Of a stretch of DNA of 7,854 nt, positions 1-6,510 are shown in pieces (positions within the stretch are counted from its first letter, which is position 1; every line of letters starts with the position of its first letter). Location: assembly GCA_024653385.1 (NCBI GenBank), contig JANLFZ010000179.1, forward strand, positions 546 through 8,399, in the 5' to 3' direction. A program made the translations under genes and the position numbers. The notes below the pieces were generated by a model. That model was not told where the DNA came from, did not search any database, and saw only the letters and a program-made list of their open reading frames with translations. Source of the stretch: Thermoguttaceae bacterium. GTDB lineage: Bacteria; Planctomycetota; Planctomycetia; Pirellulales; Thermoguttaceae.

Positions 1-255
1 ATCGACCCGACTGAGGCGCTCGATCGACTCGTCGACGCAGCGGGTGGCCTCGTCGGGATCGCGCATGTCGGCCGAAAGCAACAGGCCCTGGCGTCCGCAT
101 TGCTCGATTCGGGCGAGCGTGCCTCGGGCCTCGTCATCGTCGTAACGTCCCACGATGGCCACGTTCGCCCCGCGCCGGGCCAGAAGCACCGCGGTAGCGG
201 CCCCGATTCCTCTTGTCCCACCGGTTACCAAGGCGACCTTATCGCGCAACTCCAT
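1..255 (-). CDS. Short-chain dehydrogenase/reductase (SDR), N-terminal part
   Basis: Reading the minus strand from the ATG at 255 gives 85 uninterrupted codons running off the left edge, so only the N-terminus is present. It begins MELRDKVALVTGGTRGIG. TGGTRGIG at residues 11-18 is the glycine-rich TGxxxGxG nucleotide-binding motif of classical SDRs, following the first beta strand (KVALV). The second strand ends in NVAIVGR (31-37), where NAD(P) preference is set; the arginine here would fit NADP but is not proof. SADMRDP (61-67) matches the conserved Asp after strand 4 that contacts the adenine ring. The catalytic Ser-Tyr-Lys lies outside the window, so the substrate cannot be told. A ribosome binding site (GAGGAG on the minus strand, 261-266) sits 5 bases before the start and fixes it. 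The gene is divergent from the one at 402. Family assignment is secure; specific function is unknown. Confidence 0.93.
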   Translation of the reverse strand, partial: MELRDKVALVTGGTRGIGAATAVLLARRGANVAIVGRYDDDEARGTLARIEQCGRQGLLLSADMRDPDEATRCVDESIERLSRVD

Positions 256-306
256 ACCTGCTCCTCGACCGCAAGAACTCGCCCAGTCGACACCCCCCGG
301 ACTTTC

Positions 307-335
307 TTGCGGCATGCATTGCAAGCCCGCATAAT
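307..335 (+). promoter_or_regulatory. Possible sigma70-type promoter for the J-like protein gene
   Basis: TTGCGG (307-312) and CATAAT (330-335) are separated by 17 bases, close to the -35/-10 layout of a housekeeping promoter; the -10 box matches 5 of 6 consensus positions, the -35 only 3. A CTTGC/GCAAG inverted repeat (306-310 and 321-325) overlaps it and might be an operator. The downstream gene starts at 402. Seen by eye only; the -35 is weak and planctomycete promoters are poorly defined. Confidence 0.3.
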
Positions 336-401
336 ACCCATAGGCGAACACCTACCGGGGGCATCATACCCGACCGGGCCTCCTGAAACCACTGCCAGGC
401 A

Positions 402-2183
402 ATGCCCGAACCTTTCGATCCCTACCTTCACTGGCTCGGCATCCGCGACCCGCAGCGGCCGCCGAACTACTATCGCCTGTTGGGGGTCGAGCTGTTCGAG
501 TCGGACCCTGTGGTGCTGGCCAACGCGGCGGACCGGCAGATGGCCCACGTGCGCACCTTCCAGACCGGCCCTCGGTCGGCGGAATCGCAGCGGATTCTCA
601 ACGAGTTGGCGGCCGCCAAGATCTGCCTGTTGAACCCCCAGAAGAAGGACGCCTACGACGCCAAGCTCCGCGCGGAACAGGGGTTGGTGGCCAACACGCC
701 TCCGCTGCCGCCGCCGGTCGTCGTGGGATCGGCCGAGCCCGAGGTGTCTCCGCCACCCTTTGCTGCTGGTTTCCGCGACCTGGGACCCCGGCGTGTTCGC
801 TCGTTCCCCGTGATGGCGTTGACGATCGCGGTGTTGGCGGCGGCGTCGGTGGTCGTCACCGCGATCATCCTATTTGTGCTTTATGGCGACTTGGGTGATG
901 GCGGCGACGCGGGCGCCGTGCCGGTAGCGCGAGAAGGGTTGCCCGACGTGACGGGTCCTGTGCCCAAGCCGAATCGGCCGGTTATCCCGCCCGGACCCGC
1001 GCCTGCGTCCGCGGCGGCCGACAAGCCGACCCCGAAGTCCCCGCCGGAACCGGGAGGCACTGCCAAGCAACCTTCGCCCGGCGATCCAGGACCGAAGGCG
1101 TCTCCGGTGGCTTCAAAGGCGATGCCCGAGGATCTCTTCCCAAAGGTCGAGCCGGACAGCAAGTCGCCCTCGGAGCCCGAGCCGTCCAGCACCGAACCGT
1201 GGCCGCCGGCGCCGGCGGAGGAGTCGCGGCCCGGCGCGCCGGAACCAAATCGACCGTCGCCGCTACCGGGCGACCGTCGGCTACCCATTCCCGACAAGGC
1301 GATCCACGATGCGGCCCTGAAGAAGATCCGCGAGGTGCTCAAGGACCAGTACCTTGCGGCCCAGAAGCCGGCCGACAAGGGTGTACTGGCTGCCAACCTG
1401 CTTCGCCAGGCGATCGAGACGAAGGACGATCCCGCGATCCGGTTCGCGCTCTTGACCGAGGCCCGCGACAAGGCGATTGCGGCGGGCGATGCGGGCGTGA
1501 TGCGGCGGGCCGTCCAGGAGATGGCGAAGGACTACCAGGTCGAACCGTTCGACGAGTTGGCCCAGGCCCTGTCGGGTTCGGCCGATGGCGTGCTGCCCGC
1601 GGCGGTCCGGAAGAACCTGGCCCGCGCAGCGCTCGATCTGGCCACGGAGGCCCGATCGCGCGAGGCATTCGACCACGCGGTCCGAATGGCGAAGATCGCC
1701 CAGAACCTGGCGGCCCGGTCGCGCGATGCGGCGACGGCCCGGCAGGCGGCCGAGGTTGCCGCCTCGATTCCCGGCCTCAGGCAGCGCCACCAACTCGCCC
1801 AGCAAGCGGCCAAGGTCTTGGCCGAGGATCCGCAGAACGCCAAGGCGAACCTCGACCTGGGCATTTACACGGCGCTGGTGAAGAACGACTGGCGCCGGGG
1901 GCTGCCCCTGTTGGCCAAGGGAAGTAGCCCGACCTTGCGGGCCGTGGCCGAGGCCGAAAACAGTTTGGGCGCCTCTCCCGCGCCGGCCGACTTGGTCAAG
2001 CTGGCCGAGCAATGGCGCAAGGCAGCCACCGCGGTCGATGCCTCCCTGCAGCCCGCCGCGCTTCGCCGGGCCCTGTACTGGTACGAGGCAGCCCTGCCGC
2101 ACCTTACCGGATTCACGAAGACCACGGTCGAACGGGCGATCCAGGAACTGAAAGATGCCGACCCGGTCCGCCGCCGGCCGTGA
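402..2183 (+). CDS. Planctomycete membrane protein: degenerate J-like domain, one TM helix, proline-rich linker, helical C-terminal domain
   Basis: A 593-residue protein of unknown function. Residues 5-92 look like a degenerate J domain: helix-I-like NYYRLLGVELF (22-32), a helix-II-like stretch (34-52), and a helix-III-like stretch ending KKDAYDAKL (81-89). The HPD tripeptide needed to stimulate DnaK is absent, so a classical co-chaperone role is unlikely. I recall this N-terminal module from planctomycete proteins, sometimes attached to kinases. One hydrophobic helix (about 136-161) follows the basic RRVR (130-133), predicting an inside N-terminus and a periplasmic remainder. Residues 170-300 are a low-complexity Pro/Ser/Glu/Ala linker. 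Residues 300-593 are mostly alpha-helical and Ala-rich, possibly repeat-like, ending in RALYWYEAALPHLTG (556-570), a motif I associate with planctomycete surface or LamG-type proteins. The ATG at 402 has only a weak CAGG upstream but begins exactly where family similarity begins. The opposite strand also has long open frames, which are GC-driven shadows. Confidence 0.85.
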   Translation: MPEPFDPYLHWLGIRDPQRPPNYYRLLGVELFESDPVVLANAADRQMAHVRTFQTGPRSAESQRILNELAAAKICLLNPQKKDAYDAKLRAEQGLVANTPPLPPPVVVGSAEPEVSPPPFAAGFRDLGPRRVRSFPVMALTIAVLAAASVVVTAIILFVLYGDLGDGGDAGAVPVAREGLPDVTGPVPKPNRPVIPPGPAPASAAADKPTPKSPPEPGGTAKQPSPGDPGPKASPVASKAMPEDLFPKVEPDSKSPSEPEPSSTEPWPPAPAEESRPGAPEPNRPSPLPGDRRLPIPDKAIHDAALKKIREVLKDQYLAAQKPADKGVLAANLLRQAIETKDDPAIRFALLTEARDKAIAAGDAGVMRRAVQEMAKDYQVEPFDELAQALSGSADGVLPAAVRKNLARAALDLATEARSREAFDHAVRMAKIAQNLAARSRDAATARQAAEVAASIPGLRQRHQLAQQAAKVLAEDPQNAKANLDLGIYTALVKNDWRRGLPLLAKGSSPTLRAVAEAENSLGASPAPADLVKLAEQWRKAATAVDASLQPAALRRALYWYEAALPHLTGFTKTTVERAIQELKDADPVRRRP

Positions 2184-2217
2184 CCGCCTGCTTCCGCCTT
2201 GCTGGCACGGCGAACAT

Positions 2218-2238
2218 GCCGGCCGGGTTTCGGCCGGC
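2218..2238 (+). terminator. GC-rich hairpin after the J-like protein gene
   Basis: A perfect 8-bp stem (GCCGGCCG at 2218-2225, CGGCCGGC at 2231-2238) closes a 5-base loop, 35 bases after the stop codon. No T run follows, so it is not a canonical intrinsic terminator; it could end or stabilise the upstream transcript. It separates the upstream gene from the three-gene cassette. Confidence 0.4.
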
Positions 2239-2278
2239 GGGGTTACGCCCATTGCGGCTCCGTTCCCGCAAGAAAGCG

Positions 2279-2307
2279 TTGTCGCCCACTGAGTGCCGGG
2301 TTATCAT
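2279..2307 (+). promoter_or_regulatory. Possible promoter of the DruA-NurA-HerA operon
   Basis: TTGTCG (2279-2284, 4 of 6 to TTGACA) and TATCAT (2302-2307, 5 of 6 to TATAAT) are spaced by exactly 17 bases. An 11-base palindrome, TTTAC-C-GTAAA (2307-2317), overlaps the expected transcription start and could be a repressor site. The predicted start near 2314 leaves a leader of about 70 bases before the ATG at 2386. It is the only good promoter-like pair I see in this gap and no comparable one lies between the three downstream genes. By eye only. Confidence 0.4.
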
Positions 2308-2385
2308 TTACCGTAAACTGTTCAGCAAACGAACTCACCGCTGGTAGAGCCGGCGCTGTTCATCGGTTTGGCAACTGTGAACCCT

Positions 2386-3528
2386 ATGGCGAATCCCTCG
2401 CCACAGAAACGGGCAAAGCTGCGAAAACTGATCGAAGATTCCCTGCGCCGGCAAGGCTTTCGCATTCGAGGCGATCAGATTGTCTTGTCCAAGAAGGTGA
2501 CCAAGGACAAGCTCCGACGTCTGCACCGCTTGTCCGTCCGGCATCGTGTCGAGGAAGCCCAGCCACGTCTCAGGCGCTATGAGGACCGGTTGCTCGGACG
2601 AATCGCGTCGGGACGCGAGGTCGAACCAGCGAAGGTCGCTCCACGTCTCGTCGAAGTACTCCCCGATTCAGAGGACGAGCTTCTCTTCCGCTATGCCAGC
2701 CTGCACTGGAGCATTCCCACGTCGTCGGGCTACGGCCGGCGCTTGCGCTTCCTGGTCGAGGACGCCCACAACGGCAAACTGATCGGCCTGTTCGGCCTGT
2801 GCGATCCGGTCTTCAGCGTGGCGGCACGCGATGCCTGGATCGGGTGGGACATGAATGCCCGAAAAGCCCGGCTCCGAAACGTCATGGAAGCGTTCATTCT
2901 CGGGGCAGTGCCGCCGTACTCGATGCTACTCGGCGGCAAGCTGGTTGCCATGCTGTGCGCCAGCGACGAAGTGAAACGGGCGTTTCAACGGAAGTACAGC
3001 GAAGGCGAATCCCTGATCACAGGCGCTGCCGCCGACGGACGGCTGGCCCTGATTGCGACCACCTCGGCCCTGGGACGTTCTTCGATCTACAACCGCCTGC
3101 GGTATCACGACAGGTTGCTGATGCTATCCGTCGGCTATACGAGCGGTTGGGGCGAGTTTCAGTTCACGAACGGCGCGTATTCTCAGCTGCGCGATTACGC
3201 GGAGAAATACTGCTCCAAGACGGCCAAGCATGAGTCCTGGGGCACCGGTTTTCGGAACCGCCGCGAAGTCGTCCGGCGGGTTCTGGCGCATGTCGGCCTT
3301 TCAGGCAACCTGATGAACCACGGGATTCGCCGCGAGTTGTTCGTCATGCCCTTGGCGAGGAACGCCCGCGAGTTCCTCCGCGGCGAGCACCAGCGGTTAT
3401 CGTGGTTCCATCAGCCTGCCGATGATCTTGCAGCATTCTTCCGTGAACGATGGCTCATCCCTCGTGCTCAGCGCACTCAGGAATTCGCGGACTACTCGAA
3501 CGAGTCCTTTCGCCTTTGGCGAAAGTGA
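2386..3528 (+). CDS. DruA-family (DUF4338) protein
   Basis: A 380-residue protein of the DUF4338 family, whose named member is DruA of type I Druantia anti-phage systems. Its biochemical activity is not established to my knowledge. Recognisable family blocks, in order: RFLVEDAHNGKLIGLFGLCDP (split here as residues 121-130 and 131-141), RDAWIGWDM (149-157), RLRNVMEAFILGAVPPYSML (162-181), LLGGKLVAML (181-190), ATTSALGRSSIYNRL (224-238), VGYTSGWGEFQF (249-260), HGIRRELFVMPLARNAREFL (312-331). The basic N-terminus (about 1-65) looks like a small DNA-binding or helical region. No signal peptide or membrane segment is seen, so it is cytoplasmic. Length fits the family. The start is uncertain: in-frame TTG (2368) and GTG (2377) exist and none of the three has a strong Shine-Dalgarno; ATG is preferred. 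It is first in a tight operon, 21 bases before nurA. No DruB/C/D/E gene is nearby. Family call firm; defence role inferred. Confidence 0.92.
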   Translation: MANPSPQKRAKLRKLIEDSLRRQGFRIRGDQIVLSKKVTKDKLRRLHRLSVRHRVEEAQPRLRRYEDRLLGRIASGREVEPAKVAPRLVEVLPDSEDELLFRYASLHWSIPTSSGYGRRLRFLVEDAHNGKLIGLFGLCDPVFSVAARDAWIGWDMNARKARLRNVMEAFILGAVPPYSMLLGGKLVAMLCASDEVKRAFQRKYSEGESLITGAAADGRLALIATTSALGRSSIYNRLRYHDRLLMLSVGYTSGWGEFQFTNGAYSQLRDYAEKYCSKTAKHESWGTGFRNRREVVRRVLAHVGLSGNLMNHGIRRELFVMPLARNAREFLRGEHQRLSWFHQPADDLAAFFRERWLIPRAQRTQEFADYSNESFRLWRK

Positions 3529-3537
3529 CAGGATTTC

Positions 3538-3545
3538 GGAAGGTG
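3538..3545 (+). promoter_or_regulatory. Ribosome binding site deciding the nurA GTG start
   Basis: GGAAGGTG lies 4 bases before the GTG at 3550, inside the 21-base gap after the druA-like stop. It supports the non-ATG start and translation of the second cistron from a shared mRNA. Confidence 0.6.
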
Positions 3546-3549
3546 AAAC

Positions 3550-4671
3550 GTGGAAGCCTTCGCCGACCTTCCAGACGCGCTGGTGCAAGACCTCCTGGCC
3601 AAGGCCTTGCCGGTTGCGGAGGGTGTGAATCAAAACCTGCAGGCTCTCCGGCAGGCAAAGGTCTCCTTGCGCACCGAGGCCGAACGGCGCGGCTGGATTC
3701 GACGAAAGGCGGACCTGGACGTTCCACGTGAGCCATCGGTCGTCGGAATCGACGGTTCCTACCAGATCCATCGTCTCACGGCAGTCGATCTGTGCGCAGC
3801 CGCGTCTGTTGCCGTGGAGGGCACCTCAAAGGAGGCGCAGCGGCATTGGGAGAAACCGCACCACCGCGTGTGGGTCGAGTCGCTTGAGCACAGCAAGAAC
3901 GTCACCAACACACTGCGTGGCCTGATGATCTCGATGGAACTCGATCTAGCCGCAAAGGCACCTCATGACCTGGTTCTGCTCGATGGTTCCTTCATCATCC
4001 TGCTGATTTACTTGAACCAGGGGTTGACCAGCGTCGGCGAGGCCCCGCAGATTCTCCGCGAAGAGTTTCAACGACGATGGCGTGACGAAGGGGTTCTTGA
4101 TCGTTTCGTTAGTTTTCTGGCCAGCGACCGCACGGTGGCAGTCCCAAAGTATTCCGGTCGAAATGAACTCGCTGACTTGCTCGCAGGAAAGGACTTGCCC
4201 GAAGCCGACGGGAAAACCCTGGCGACGTTCATCTTGTCGCCCGGCGAATACACCGCTCCCGAACCGATCTACCACTTCGGCGGGGAGGATCAGGAATACC
4301 ACCTGCCGAAGGGAAGTTGCCCAGAGCAGACGCAGAAGCTGATCAATCAGCATTTGGCGGACATGCGTGTCATCTTCTTTCGGCCGTTTGGCTGGGTGCC
4401 CGCGATTCGGCTGGAACTGCCAAAGCCCATCGCGTCGAGCCTGACCCGCTTGTCTATGGTGCTTCACGGCATCGAGCGTCAGTTCTTCAGCCCTGCCGTC
4501 ATCGAACCATACCCGCTCTTCCTGGCCGATCGCATGGTCAAGAGCCTGGGAGCGGGTGTTTCCGTCATCGAACAGGCCGTAGCCCAGCACGTCGCCGGAG
4601 AGTCCCTCGACGGGGAGACGACGATGCTGTTTCTCCAGAATTACCGCACCGAAGGTGGCCGAGGAGGTTAG
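3550..4671 (+). CDS. nurA: NurA-family nuclease
   Basis: A 373-residue protein with the NurA domain. NurA enzymes are Mn-dependent 5'-3' exonucleases/ssDNA endonucleases with an RNase H-like fold, working as a dimer with the HerA translocase in DNA end processing. Visible motifs: GIDGS (66-70, metal-binding Asp68), LVLLDGSF (141-148, second acidic site Asp145), VPKYSGR (198-204) in the region where NurA proteins keep a conserved Lys, and a C-terminal IEPYPLFLADRMVK (318-331) corresponding to the family's final Tyr-Pro motif. Where archaeal NurA has a conserved His near this motif I see Asp327; I cannot say whether this is normal for the bacterial branch. The start is GTG, supported by a good ribosome binding site. 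The stop (TAG, 4669-4671) lies 2 bases before the herA ATG, implying translational coupling. No signal peptide or TM. Order nurA-herA is the usual one. Confidence 0.9.
   Translation: MEAFADLPDALVQDLLAKALPVAEGVNQNLQALRQAKVSLRTEAERRGWIRRKADLDVPREPSVVGIDGSYQIHRLTAVDLCAAASVAVEGTSKEAQRHWEKPHHRVWVESLEHSKNVTNTLRGLMISMELDLAAKAPHDLVLLDGSFIILLIYLNQGLTSVGEAPQILREEFQRRWRDEGVLDRFVSFLASDRTVAVPKYSGRNELADLLAGKDLPEADGKTLATFILSPGEYTAPEPIYHFGGEDQEYHLPKGSCPEQTQKLINQHLADMRVIFFRPFGWVPAIRLELPKPIASSLTRLSMVLHGIERQFFSPAVIEPYPLFLADRMVKSLGAGVSVIEQAVAQHVAGESLDGETTMLFLQNYRTEGGRGG
4661..4668 (+). promoter_or_regulatory. Strong ribosome binding site of herA inside the nurA 3' end
   Basis: GAGGAGGT, near-perfect to the anti-Shine-Dalgarno, lies 5 bases before the ATG at 4674 and encodes the Gly-rich tail of NurA. 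It decides the herA start: the frame is open upstream to 4317, but that extension only overlaps nurA in another frame and has no domain content. Confidence 0.8.
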
Positions 4672-4673
4672 AC

Positions 4674-6443
4674 ATGTCGGCGGGGCGCAGCCAAGATGTA
4701 GCAGTGATCGGCAGCCCGTCAACCAGCACCGAACTGACGCTGGACCTATTGCTTGAAGCGACCGAAGAACGCATGGTCGGCGCGCTGACGGCGTTTCGCG
4801 CAAACCAGAACGGCACTCCAATCATTTCGGTTGGTCAGATTGTCGGCATCGAGTTGCGAAACCGCTGGCACGAGGACTCCGTTTTCCGCAATCTTGTCAA
4901 GCGAACGGGTGAGATTCCCCCGATCACCAATCGCCAGGACACCCGCGTCGCGGACCTGGTTGTCGGCGCGACCTTCCGCCAGGGTAGCAACGGCTACGAG
5001 CCGGAGGTTCTGGGCATGGTCCCGCCCACCGGTACCCGCGTTTTTCGGGTCGATCAGACGCTGTTGAACCAGTTGCTGTCGGTCTATCAGCAGGAAATCG
5101 TCTATCTGGGAAAGGCCTACGCAAACGACGTGCTGTACCCCATGTGGTTCAAGCATTTCGGTAGCGGCGTGGGGGGCGCGGGTGAAGCGTACCATCTCGG
5201 TGTCTTCGGCAAGACGGGTTCCGGCAAGTCCGGACTGGCAAAGATGATGCTGTGCGCCTACGCGCGGCATCCGCAGCTTGGCATCCTCGTCATTGACCCG
5301 CAGGGGGAATTCTCGCTGGAACTCTCCGGCACTCGCGTCGGCCAGCAGGGATTGCAATTGGACCAGGCGATTCGGTCGCAGGGGCGACCAATCGAGGTGT
5401 TCAGGATCGGTGACATCCAATTGGATGACTGGACCACTTTCGAGGAAATGCTGATCTCGTTGCGGTTCTTCGAGCAGTTGCAGATTCCGAGCGCTTCGGC
5501 CGAGAATGCCCGCCGGGCCGCTGAAGTCGTTCGTAACGCCCTGGAGGGTACACACAACCTCGACGCCCTGGGGACACTGCCGGTGCTTCAGGCCGCGCTA
5601 AACGCCGTCAACGACCCCAATAACGCCGGTTTCATCTACACGACCCGTCAGCGTGCCCAACAGCTTCAGCAGCGTGTCCAACGGTTCCTCAACGATCAGC
5701 AGGCGCAAAACCACTTGCTCACCAACACCTGGCAACCAATTTGCCAGCTGTTTACGCGAGGGCAAAACAGGCACCGCCTTTACAGCTACGGACAACAACA
5801 GCCAGGCATCGTCAACCGGCTCCTGGGATCGGCTGGAGGCAGTTCTCCCCGCCCGGTCATCGTGATTGACATTTCCCGGCAAGGCAACCAGCGATTCTGG
5901 TCTGAGGAATTGCAGCGCAGGATTCTGGCTAAGCTCCTCAACATTCTGGTGGCGCAAGCCACGTCTGCTCTGAGTACGCAGCAGAGTGCGAATGTGCTCG
6001 TCTTGCTCGACGAGGCCCACCGCCACGCGCCAAGCGGCCGGCTGGACGAAGGCTCCGAGGCGGATCGTCTTCGGTCCCTCCTGCGCCGGGCCGTGCGCGA
6101 AACGCGGAAGTACGGCATTGGCTGGTTCTTTATCAGCCAAACACTGGGCGGCATCGACAACGAGATTCTTCAGCAGCTGCGAATTCTCGCCTTCGGCTTT
6201 GGGCTGGCGATGGGCACCGAGTTCGACCGGCTGCGAGACTTCGCCGGCGGCGACAAGCGGTCGCTTGAACTCTACCAGTCATTCCGCGACCCACAGAGCT
6301 TCCCACGCCGCGATTTGCAGGAGTTCCCGTTCATGGCTGTCGGCCCCGTCTCCCCCCTTGCATTCTCCGGCAAGCCGATCTTCTTCACGGCCTTCACAGA
6401 CCCGCAGGAGTTTCTGCGCGTGAATCGGATCGGCGGGCAATAA
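4674..6443 (+). CDS. herA: HerA-family hexameric ATPase/DNA translocase
   Basis: A 589-residue HerA/FtsK-superfamily ATPase. HerA forms a hexameric ring that translocates on duplex DNA and feeds the NurA dimer. The N-terminal region (about 30-165) fits the HAS-barrel plus linker that docks NurA, including GQIVGIELR (54-62) and VVGATF (96-101). The RecA-like core contains Walker A GKTGSGKS (179-186, Lys185), ILVIDPQGEFS (204-214), typical of HerA/DUF87, a helical insertion (about 260-390) with Gln-rich segments, Walker B VLVLLDEAH (441-449, Asp446-Glu447), an Arg-rich helix LRSLLRRAVRETRKYG (466-481) likely holding the trans-acting arginine, and the sensor-type WFFISQT (484-490). The C-terminal tail GPVSPLAFSGKPIFF (557-571) resembles the HerA end segment. 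All nucleotide-binding residues are intact, so it should be active. It ends the operon; no SIR2, DUF4297 or other known HerA partner follows. Mre11/Rad50, frequent partners in archaea, are absent here. Confidence 0.95.
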   Translation: MSAGRSQDVAVIGSPSTSTELTLDLLLEATEERMVGALTAFRANQNGTPIISVGQIVGIELRNRWHEDSVFRNLVKRTGEIPPITNRQDTRVADLVVGATFRQGSNGYEPEVLGMVPPTGTRVFRVDQTLLNQLLSVYQQEIVYLGKAYANDVLYPMWFKHFGSGVGGAGEAYHLGVFGKTGSGKSGLAKMMLCAYARHPQLGILVIDPQGEFSLELSGTRVGQQGLQLDQAIRSQGRPIEVFRIGDIQLDDWTTFEEMLISLRFFEQLQIPSASAENARRAAEVVRNALEGTHNLDALGTLPVLQAALNAVNDPNNAGFIYTTRQRAQQLQQRVQRFLNDQQAQNHLLTNTWQPICQLFTRGQNRHRLYSYGQQQPGIVNRLLGSAGGSSPRPVIVIDISRQGNQRFWSEELQRRILAKLLNILVAQATSALSTQQSANVLVLLDEAHRHAPSGRLDEGSEADRLRSLLRRAVRETRKYGIGWFFISQTLGGIDNEILQQLRILAFGFGLAMGTEFDRLRDFAGGDKRSLELYQSFRDPQSFPRRDLQEFPFMAVGPVSPLAFSGKPIFFTAFTDPQEFLRVNRIGGQ

Positions 6444-6456
6444 GCGAACGGATGGC

Positions 6457-6510
6457 GGGGGGGCGACTTTGAGGTTTGGCGGGGGGCCGGGGTTGACTCG
6501 AACCTCCACC
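6457..6510 (+). other. G-rich intergenic stretch with tRNA T-loop-like sequence
   Basis: The gap between herA and the next gene holds G runs at 6457-6463 (7 G), 6481-6486 (6 G) and 6489-6492 (4 G), and a GAGGTT/AACCTC inverted repeat (6471-6476, 6501-6506) with a long loop. No T run suggests an intrinsic terminator. On the minus strand 6495-6504 reads GGTTCGAGTC, identical to a common tRNA T-loop consensus, but the T-stem has two mismatches and no cloverleaf can be built around it. It may be a remnant of an integration site or chance. Confidence 0.3.

Noticed and set aside
402..680. Reading the J-like protein as a DnaJ co-chaperone
   Set aside because: The HPD motif essential for Hsp70 stimulation is missing between the helix II and III equivalents.
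1281..2252. Long minus-strand open frame (323 codons) opposite the J-like protein gene
   Set aside because: Arg/Gly/Gln-rich with no domain pattern; the plus strand has recognisable modules at both ends. It is a GC-skew shadow.
2368..2385. TTG or GTG starts for the DruA-like protein
   Set aside because: Neither has a better ribosome binding site than the ATG at 2386, and the added six residues carry no family similarity; left as an alternative.
4317..4673. 119-codon N-terminal extension of herA
   Set aside because: It overlaps nurA out of frame, is Arg/Pro-rich like a shadow, and a near-perfect ribosome binding site precedes the ATG at 4674.
3946..4821. Minus-strand open frame (291 codons) across the nurA-herA junction
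   Set aside because: No recognisable domain; both plus-strand genes carry catalytic motifs and ribosome binding sites in this region.
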